Origin: Polyangiaceae bacterium
GTDB lineage: Bacteria > Myxococcota_A > Polyangia > Polyangiales > Polyangiaceae
DNA length: 64,000 nt
Direction: 5' to 3'
Assembly: GCA_947475525.1 (NCBI GenBank)
Contig: CANJMI010000011.1
Coordinates: forward strand, 1 to 64,000
The position numbers were made by a program, and so were the translations under genes. This document shows, piece by piece, positions 58,901-64,000 of the stretch. Positions within the stretch are counted from its first letter, which is position 1; every line of letters begins with the position of its first letter. The notes below the pieces were generated by a model. The model worked only from the letters and a program-made list of their open reading frames with translations, did not search any database and had not been told where the DNA came from.

Positions 58901-60991
58901 GTCGGTGACTTCCGCCGTCGACAGCTCGCCCTTGATGTAGCGGATGCGGTCGATGACGCCCTGGCTCCAGAGGTCATTGACGTGGGACCAAACGTTGATC
59001 GATGCGGCGAAGTCTTCGCCGGTCAGGGGATCGCGCGAGTCGACGTAGATGCCCCACGGGGAGGGCGTCTGCGGCGCTTGTATGACGTTGACTTGGTGGA
59101 AACGGAGGTCGCCGCGTCGGGCGTTCACCGCGGCGTGGCACACCGTGAGAGTGGCCGTGTCGTGGTTCTTGGTGGCCTCGTTGCAATCCGCCGCGGTCAT
59201 GCCGGCGGGGAGACGCATGTCAGCCGGGGCGCAGATCGCAGGATCGTTGGCTTGAACGGGGCTGTGGCAAAGCACGAGCTGTTCGGGCATCCGCGCGAGT
59301 GCGCCGATAGCCGTGTCGATGGTCGCGCCGGCGCTCCTGCGCGCGAGGAGAACGCTCGAGGGATCGTCTTCGCTTGCGAGCGCCTGGCACTTCTTTTCGC
59401 GGTCCGCCGAGTTGATGGCACCGAAATCGGAGTGGCTGAGGCCGTGGCGGCAGTCGTCGACTTCTTCGGCCAATTGCTTGGCTTCGAGCTGGTCGTCCAT
59501 TTGGCCGAAGTACACGGGGTACGCCTCGGAGACCGGCGCGTTCGTGGTTGGGTCGACGCCGGTGAGGCAGACGGGCTTGTTGCCGTTCGTCGTGGCCATG
59601 CACTCCGCGTAGCGAGCGGTCATCACCGCTTGGCGCATCGCGACGTCATGGTCGTGGGTCGCCCATTCGCTGCCGTCGAAGTACTCGGCATTCGAGCCGT
59701 TGCTGAAGTACCAAGCGAGCGGCTTCGACTTGCGGCCGCGGTAGGGAAGGGTGCAGGCCTGACGGAAGGTGTCGCACTTCGAGCCGCCGAACTTCCAGTT
59801 CGTGTCGGTGTAGCACTTGACGAGATCGTCAGGATTCGTTGACGCTTTGCAGGCGCCGGCTTCGATCGCCAGGTTGACCGACACGAGCCAGCAACGGTCT
59901 TCGGTGCCGTCCGCGTTGCTGTCGGTGTGCGCGTCTTCGCCGTAGGCCAGGTTTTCGGGCGTGAAGCACGCGACTTCACCCTTCATGGCCGCCGGGTCGG
60001 CGTAGTAGTGGCTGCGCTCCCAGATGTTGTAGCGGTTGATGAAACGGTGCCAATTTTGGTCCGTCATTCCGTAGTTGCGGGAGTAGCCGAGGCGCTCGGT
60101 GTAAAATGCACCGAAGGCCTGGAAGCGGTAGCCGTCCCAGTCTTCCGGCTGGTAATCGCTGTCGACAACCTTGCGGAAAGACTGACGGATGGTGAGCTCC
60201 ACCGCGTTGCAGTTGCCGACCGGCTGGCTGCCGCCGAAGAGCTCGTCGGGCAGCATGCACGCCGGGAACTTGTCGATGCCCCAGCCGAGGTGGCTGAGGT
60301 CGATCATCTTCGGCGTGGCGAAGGCTTTGGTCGTGACGTCGAAGTAGCCGCCGTCCACATCGAAGTGGGGGGCGTCCTCGTCCTGGGGGTCCGTGACGTA
60401 GTACGAGAGCGAGCTGTACTCGACCCCGCCGTACAGGCCGAGAAGCGACAGGGTGTCGAAGTCGTAGGCGTGAGTGTTGAGGTTCTCGGACCAGTCGACA
60501 CGGAAGTATTCGCGGTCGTACCAAGGACGGTCGCTGCCGTTTTCCTCGATGACGTTGAGCTCTTCACCCGTGCTCGGGTTGTACGCATTTTGGATGTCGA
60601 AGTGGTTCGAGATCCGATAGGCAGCAACAACCTGACCGTCGGTCGAGGACGGGCCGGCACCCTTGCCGTCGCTGTTGTTGATGCGCTCGTAGGTGAGGCG
60701 AGCGACGAGCAGGTTCTCGGTGACCTGCCACTTCACTCGCGCAACAGCCTGCGCGTAAGTCGACGTGAAGAGGCCGTCTTGCGACGCACCGTATCCGACG
60801 TCGATGAGGCTCCCCTGGGTCCAGAACTCGGGGTCGTCTTGCGTCCCCTTCAGGTCTGCGCCCACAAAGAACGATTTCGCAAGCGCGTTGGCTTGCACGC
60901 GATTGATCGGTGCTCGCTCCTCCGCGCAACCCATCGACAGGGCGCCGACCCCAGCAACCGCCAGGCCGGTTCGTAACCACTTCCAGTTCAT
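55925..60991 (-). CDS. Giant lipoprotein metzincin-like zinc protease
   Basis: A 1688-residue lipoprotein (GLAVAGVGALSMGC, lipobox SMGC at about 22). The zinc site is H926-E-M-G-H930-S-V-G-E-R-H936 (HExxHxxGxxH) with a Met-turn at SSVMDY (M1001), the metzincin arrangement. The overall pattern resembles bacterial DUF5117-type zinc-dependent metalloproteases, which are usually near 800 residues, so this one is about twice as long. Many Cys and aromatic residues suit an extracellular fold. AAGGAGG lies seven bases before the ATG. A 17-base palindrome (61096-61112) and a sigma54-like box lie upstream, and an intrinsic terminator follows. It is likely a surface protease for prey or nutrient digestion. 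Confidence 0.86.
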   Translation of the reverse strand: MNWKWLRTGLAVAGVGALSMGCAEERAPINRVQANALAKSFFVGADLKGTQDDPEFWTQGSLIDVGYGASQDGLFTSTYAQAVARVKWQVTENLLVARLTYERINNSDGKGAGPSSTDGQVVAAYRISNHFDIQNAYNPSTGEELNVIEENGSDRPWYDREYFRVDWSENLNTHAYDFDTLSLLGLYGGVEYSSLSYYVTDPQDEDAPHFDVDGGYFDVTTKAFATPKMIDLSHLGWGIDKFPACMLPDELFGGSQPVGNCNAVELTIRQSFRKVVDSDYQPEDWDGYRFQAFGAFYTERLGYSRNYGMTDQNWHRFINRYNIWERSHYYADPAAMKGEVACFTPENLAYGEDAHTDSNADGTEDRCWLVSVNLAIEAGACKASTNPDDLVKCYTDTNWKFGGSKCDTFRQACTLPYRGRKSKPLAWYFSNGSNAEYFDGSEWATHDHDVAMRQAVMTARYAECMATTNGNKPVCLTGVDPTTNAPVSEAYPVYFGQMDDQLEAKQLAEEVDDCRHGLSHSDFGAINSADREKKCQALASEDDPSSVLLARRSAGATIDTAIGALARMPEQLVLCHSPVQANDPAICAPADMRLPAGMTAADCNEATKNHDTATLTVCHAAVNARRGDLRFHQVNVIQAPQTPSPWGIYVDSRDPLTGEDFAASINVWSHVNDLWSQGVIDRIRYIKGELSTAEVTDGTFIRDWAQTAEAAAGGQGMASRVTRKELDKRIGDFTQLPAEEIAKMRQQPDKVLDEKIRHLTNQVTGVMASADAVGTHAAMYDATRNAALGTPEEAELMTAQMQRIAGVEGMPLNGSVLDRASPLRGMSPQRTRQMQNMLQNGLAQRGMCMINEAPAPMSLTGLADILERKFENACAVKEGAGCKYTWGKFGTSPSDETINAVQFKANRADAMRKYIAQRAHYAVIVHEMGHSVGERHNFVSSSDALHYRPQYWQLRTSDGKNKTACTDYDASGGCVGPRYFDPTTKEEKDNLIWMWMHSSVMDYAGEYTQDMLGLGTYDFAAHRMFYGDNVAVFADESYKLGKARSKWMLEKMDNFGGLLGFRPQYDGAPIHYSQYQKNYDLISGCADVTDVNAWRPASWDEAAQGVWDPMLDGLIVTVGGKATKCRQQQVDYVQWKGLRAPNKQELTQTLGSPDAYYRGGPAVQDSTKHVRVPYGFATDRWADLGNAAVYRHDNGADNYEVFDFFLSQQETNHIFDDYRRNRNTFSVRAASGRILGRYNEKARDGAKGLALLKNIYKDFAKEQGYNFTSLWGYLGAESFADQLLASSEVFDHFTRMFARPQVGWHGRVNGVLVSEDDAYATVPREIAIPDGASLGAFGTVTYNGKLLENRLAETKGEYDSEYTINAGSYYDKVSVPYLMAESADNFISSSRTDFLDSRYRAVSLADLFQDGYRRFVANMLTGDAAVKGWGVAADAAGKILVEQDKDGNKWPKGSLGHVQWWTPETKLCFPAEGTALCTAPGNPSEFGSAAPAKVIPLDSEVGWEQQKFLIAYTMIYIPENQKQDWVDMMKLWQYGSDSDPQIPNRIEFHDPAGRIWVAQTFGKESLTHVSPAKIVQKGVSARVLEWANELLVKAYDTTEGPDLDDDGKPDWYLPVYSNNQPLVKFDPTKKSASGPLPEDCSATDNTGCKCEDNGACADLTRYVSVVDYLRKAGHRFWQFPLGEKGIYN

Positions 60992-61095
60992 CGGAGGACC
61001 TCCTTAAAAGACAACACGCGCATCGTTTTACTCCATCGGATCGGTCGGCTGGCCCAAAAGGGGCGAGACGGCTCGATCCGAAAACTCCACGGCTG

Positions 61096-61112
61096 TCCTG
61101 CATCATGCAGGA
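61096..61112. promoter_or_regulatory. 17-bp palindrome upstream of the metalloprotease gene
   Basis: TCCTGCAT and ATGCAGGA flank a single C, a perfect inverted repeat typical of dimeric repressor sites. It lies about 105 bases upstream of the protease ATG. Confidence 0.4.
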
Positions 61113-61121
61113 ACGGGGCCA
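61106..61121 (-). promoter_or_regulatory. Possible sigma54-type promoter
   Basis: The minus strand reads TGGCCCC-GTTC-CTGCA. GG and GC are ten bases apart as required, and three of the twelve consensus positions differ. A start near 61094 would serve the protease gene. Confidence 0.3.
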
Positions 61122-61454
61122 ATGATGGAGTCGTATTATTTCAATGGTTTACTCACGAATGCGAGTCCGATCCCCATCACGACGTGAGCCGATTGACTGC
61201 ACGGGCGTTACGGAAAATTCGGCCGCTCGGGAATACCCGTGTAGGGGGGGCACGTCAACGGGCCTCAAGCAGGAGGAACGACGAAATGTTCGGCGGCAGA
61301 GCTCGCCGCGGCGCGGAGGGGGCTCGACTTTTGGGCAAGCCTGCGGTGCCCTGCGGCCGCTTGAAGTTCGCAGCGCAAACGGCTGCGCTAGGCTGCGACC
61401 TTCGGAGGGTATAAGGAGAGCCCAGCGCCAGACCCCGGGGGCGTAGAGAAGTAC

Positions 61455-62270
61455 ATGATCGACATCGCCTACTTGACGAGCAACTTCCGACCCTCCGAGC
61501 TCGAGCACGCCTACGGTGGCAATGTTCACGTGCAGGATGACCCCGTCGCGTGGTCCCTCCTTAGCCGACTCGGTTCACCGGATACGAAGCAGCCTGAGTT
61601 CGGTCGCCTCGTCAATCGGCTCTACGATGGCCTCGCGCGAACGGTGGTCGCGGCGGAGCTGCCTCGGGAGCGGGTCGACTCACCGACGCGGATGGCGGCG
61701 AGCCATCGGGAGGCCGTTTATCGCGGACTCGTCGTGCATCCGAGAACCCGCGCGGTGACCGTCGCGATTGCGCGTGCGGGTACGATGCCTTCGCAAATTG
61801 TCTTCGAGCTCTTGAATGAGGTGCTCGAGCCCGAGTGCGTTCGGCAGGATCACTTGTTCATGAGTCGCCAGACCAACGCGGCGGGGGAGGTCATCGGTGC
61901 GATGTGGCACGACGCGAAGATCGGCCGCGACATCGGAGGCCGCTTCGTGTTGTTTCCCGATCCGATGGGCGCGACGGGCTCATCGATGATCAGCGCGATC
62001 GAGCATTACAAGCGCGCGCTCGACGGCACCCCGGCGAAGTGCATTGCGATGCATTTGATGATAACGCCCGAGTACGTGCGCAACATGCAGAAGGCGCACC
62101 CCGACGTCGTCATCTACGCATTGCGTCTCGACCGAGGTCTCTCGACCCCGCGAGCGCTCGCGACGATCCCCGGCACGCACTGGGATGAGGAGCGCGGGCT
62201 GACCGATACGCAGTACATCGTGCCCGGGGCCGGGGGCATCGGTGAACTCTTGAACAACGCCTGGGTGTAG
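61455..62270 (+). CDS. Uracil phosphoribosyltransferase-like protein
   Basis: A 271-residue protein with a PRPP-binding loop VLFPDPMGATGSSMISAI (near 172-190) and a C-terminal GLTDTQYIVPGAGGIGEL as in uracil phosphoribosyltransferases, which recycle uracil to UMP. It is longer than E. coli Upp (208), with about 60 extra N-terminal residues. AASHREAVYRGLVVHPRTRAV resembles the middle of the fold. The ATG at 61455 is the first after a 463-base gap. It may act on uracil or a related base; substrate specificity is not certain. Confidence 0.78.
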   Translation: MIDIAYLTSNFRPSELEHAYGGNVHVQDDPVAWSLLSRLGSPDTKQPEFGRLVNRLYDGLARTVVAAELPRERVDSPTRMAASHREAVYRGLVVHPRTRAVTVAIARAGTMPSQIVFELLNEVLEPECVRQDHLFMSRQTNAAGEVIGAMWHDAKIGRDIGGRFVLFPDPMGATGSSMISAIEHYKRALDGTPAKCIAMHLMITPEYVRNMQKAHPDVVIYALRLDRGLSTPRALATIPGTHWDEERGLTDTQYIVPGAGGIGELLNNAWV

Positions 62271-62307
62271 CCGCGCGGTGTGTCGGTTGCCGGGGAGCCC
62301 GCGGCGC

Positions 62308-63324
62308 TCAGCGGCGCACCTTTTTTCGGCGCGGGTTGTGGTCGGCGATCAAGGCTTCGTAGTCGATCACTCGAGGTGACGGTCGCGCGGCTGCGGCTAC
62401 GTCGTGGGCATGCGCGCCGAGCTCGCCAATCATCACGGAGAGTTCGCTCGCGGCGACGACACGGCGGCCTTCTTGGAAGTTTCCGTACTCAGCCACGATC
62501 TCCGCGATGCCGCGACCATCGACATGACCGCGGCGCGCGAGTTCGAGGTAGCTCCGCGCGAGGGCGCCGCCATCGAAGTGGTGGCGCGAGGCCAACTCCA
62601 AGGCGATGCGCAGCACCGCGCGGGCCGTCAAGCGGCCGTCTTCGTAGAGGACGAAGGCCGCTTGGAGGTAGTTGAAGAAGGGGACGACGCGCGCGCCGAA
62701 GTGGTCGAAGGTGGAGGGCGCGGACTGGAGGTCGAGGTGAATGAGAATTCGCTCGACGGTGGGTCCAGTGGGTAGGTAGGAGGCGATGCGGACCGTGTCG
62801 GCGATGTCGTCTTCGTAGCAATGGCCCGCTCGCAAGAGGGCGGCCAGGCGGTCGCCGCGGACCTCGCCTGCGCACACGTCCGCGTAGAGCGAATAGACGA
62901 ACGCGTCGGCTTCGGCGTCGTCACCGAGCAGCGCCTCCTGGATCAGCGCGCCCGTGTCGTCGTGGTAGGCCGCAAGCTCGCACCTACGCCGCAGCAACGC
63001 GGGCAATTTATAGCCGAGCTGGCCTCGTACCGCGCGCAGCCGCAAGCGCAGGATGTTCTGCAAATTCGGCTTCAGCGTGAGGCTCGCGAATCGGACGCCA
63101 TCGAGCTCGAGTTTCTCGACGACGCGGCGGCGGAGCTGCTCGGGGCTGCCCGAGAGAATGTGAATCTCGGTGTCGGCGTCGGCCAGCTCGCGCATCAACG
63201 CGGCCGCGCCGGGAACGGTCCGTTTTTGATCGGGGCGCTCGAGTGCCGTGCGCAGGAGATCGCGAACCGTGTCGAAGTCCGTACGCAAATACGTCTTGTC
63301 GAGGTCCCAACGAGCGACGAACAC
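62308..63324 (-). CDS. App1-like phosphatidate phosphatase domain protein
   Basis: A 338-residue protein. Its first 150 residues resemble App1/DUF2183: WDLDKTYLRTDF (DxD-type HAD nucleophile motif near residue 7), HILSGSPEQLRRRV, and LKPNLQNILRLRLRAVRGQLGYKLPALL. The second half is helical with no clear domain. App1-type enzymes hydrolyse phosphatidate. The GTG at 63324 is taken as start. It lies 17 bases downstream of the next minus-strand gene's stop (63342) and may be co-transcribed. Confidence 0.72.
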   Translation of the reverse strand: MFVARWDLDKTYLRTDFDTVRDLLRTALERPDQKRTVPGAAALMRELADADTEIHILSGSPEQLRRRVVEKLELDGVRFASLTLKPNLQNILRLRLRAVRGQLGYKLPALLRRRCELAAYHDDTGALIQEALLGDDAEADAFVYSLYADVCAGEVRGDRLAALLRAGHCYEDDIADTVRIASYLPTGPTVERILIHLDLQSAPSTFDHFGARVVPFFNYLQAAFVLYEDGRLTARAVLRIALELASRHHFDGGALARSYLELARRGHVDGRGIAEIVAEYGNFQEGRRVVAASELSVMIGELGAHAHDVAAAARPSPRVIDYEALIADHNPRRKKVRR

Positions 63325-63341
63325 GCGCGGCGACGATACGG

Positions 63342-64000
63342 CTAAAAGGACCAGCTTGCCAACATCCGCTCGATGGAGTCGGCGAGTTCTTCTCGGTGAT
63401 CGACACGCGCCGCCCGCAAGGCTTCGTCAAGTCGCTCCCGCGCGACGGAACTACCCCCGCATTCGTGGCTCGCTCGCGCGCGTGATGCGAGCAGACGCGG
63501 ACGCTCGGGCGCATTCGGAGGAGCGAGCGCCAGCGCGTCTTCGAGCACCGCGATCGCGCCGGTTGGGTTGTCGAAGTCGAGCAGAGCGTCAGCGAGCTTG
63601 CCGGCGAGCTCGAGGCCGTTCGGCGACGCCGCGGCCTCGCCTGGGGATGAGCCCGAGGGCGACGAGCCTGAGACCATTCTCCGGCGCGCGAGCTCAAGGG
63701 CGCAGGAGAGGGCGATCACGCGACCGTCGTGGTCGCCGAGTTCGGCCGCGGTGGCTGCGACGCGCTCGAGTAGGCGGGGCGCATCGTCGACGTCGTCGGC
63801 GTGGTAGGCGTGCCATGCAAGCGCCTCGATGGGCACGTGGGTCGATTCTTCCCCGAAGTCACGTCGGGCGCGGGAGTGCAGCAACCGTTTTTCAGTTTCG
63901 GGAATCGAACGGAGGAGTTGCGTGCGCCATAGCGGATGCGCGAGCATATGCTCACCGCCGCGCGTGACGATGAACCTTCCTTCCCGGAGCCGCGCGAGTT
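63342..64000 (-). CDS. C-terminus of a TPR/helical protein (cut by window edge)
   Basis: The frame is open to the right edge, reading LARLREGRFIVTRGGEHMLAHPL and onward, so the start is outside. The visible 219 residues are helical TPR-like repeats (ALAWHAYHADDVDDAPRLLERVAATAAELG, AGKLADALLDFDNPTGAIAVLEDAL) as in the C-terminal regions of large myxobacterial ATPase or Ser/Thr-kinase signalling proteins. A Ser/Pro/Gly linker lies near 63635-63670. It is 17 bases upstream of the App1-like gene. Confidence 0.7.
   Translation of the reverse strand, partial: LARLREGRFIVTRGGEHMLAHPLWRTQLLRSIPETEKRLLHSRARRDFGEESTHVPIEALAWHAYHADDVDDAPRLLERVAATAAELGDHDGRVIALSCALELARRRMVSGSSPSGSSPGEAAASPNGLELAGKLADALLDFDNPTGAIAVLEDALALAPPNAPERPRLLASRARASHECGGSSVARERLDEALRAARVDHREELADSIERMLASWSF

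Larger units (their letters stand above)
60992..61454. other. Divergent regulatory region, no gene supported
   Basis: 463 bases between the protease and the phosphoribosyltransferase gene. It contains the palindrome at 61096-61112 and a sigma54-like sequence at 61106-61121. A 42-codon frame with GGAGGA upstream of an ATG at 61286 was seen but has no similarity and is not called. Confidence 0.4.

Noticed and set aside
57416-59842. 808-codon open frame on the plus strand
   Set aside because: It is the shadow of the metalloprotease gene on the other strand, which has a signal peptide, zinc motif, ribosome site and terminator. The shadow has no recognisable domain.
61286-61414. 42-codon frame with GGAGGA upstream
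   Set aside because: No similarity, Arg/Ala-rich like random GC-rich DNA, and no neighbour support.

Overview
The window looks like a chromosomal segment of a high-GC myxobacterium, probably of the Polyangia/Polyangiales side of Myxococcota. The reasons are the many small lipoproteins with low-complexity linkers, a B12-type CarH light regulator attached to carotenoid genes, an AgmX/PglI-like tail on a pseudokinase, FHA+DUF4388 and TPR+sigma54-activator proteins, and frequent GTG/TTG starts with ATGA/GTGA gene overlaps. No rRNA, tRNA or CRISPR array was found. The taxonomic call is inference; no search was run.

Layout. 1-3.1 kb: secreted and lipoprotein genes. 3.1-5.9 kb: a scrapyard of mobile or horizontally acquired pieces, with an intact VapBC-type toxin-antitoxin pair, a reverse-transcriptase remnant of a group II intron, a BrnT-type toxin broken by a one-base frameshift but still followed by its HTH antitoxin, and an esterase 3' fragment. 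6.7-19.5 kb: a complete carotenoid cluster in two divergent arms. The left arm (minus strand) is crtC, a CruC-like glycosyltransferase, a CruD-like acyltransferase, crtD, a secreted unknown, and a CrtU-like gene. The right arm (plus strand) is a CrtL/CrtY-type cyclase, crtE, crtI, crtB and a CarH-like regulator. Both arms start from one 107-bp gap holding two overlapping, oppositely oriented sigma70-like promoters and 11-bp direct repeats. The gene set predicts a gamma-carotene or aryl (chlorobactene-like) carotenoid that is hydrated, desaturated, glycosylated and acylated under light/B12 control.

19.6-38.3 kb is mostly minus strand: lipoproteins and an acyl-CoA dehydrogenase, a rhomboid protease (plus strand), a clpS-clpA-phosphatase operon, glycogen phosphorylase, an MlaF-like ATPase coupled to a pseudokinase/GYF membrane protein, rmlD, yhbY (plus strand), an operon of two Asp/Asn-Gly repeat lipoproteins, and an RluB-like pseudouridine synthase with a 39-bp minisatellite tail.

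38.0-55.1 kb is plus strand: an RHH regulator, lepA with an active/inactive M16 peptidase pair, yceD-rpmF-(hairpin)-fabH, a histone-H1-like protein, ccmB, nadD, a DUF2520 protein, a large TPR-sigma54 activator, a small lipoprotein, a membrane histidine kinase and an FHA-DUF4388 protein. 55.1-64 kb: a membrane protein, a 1688-residue metzincin-like lipoprotein protease, a uracil phosphoribosyltransferase-like gene, an App1-like phosphatase, and the C-terminus of a TPR/helical protein cut by the window edge.
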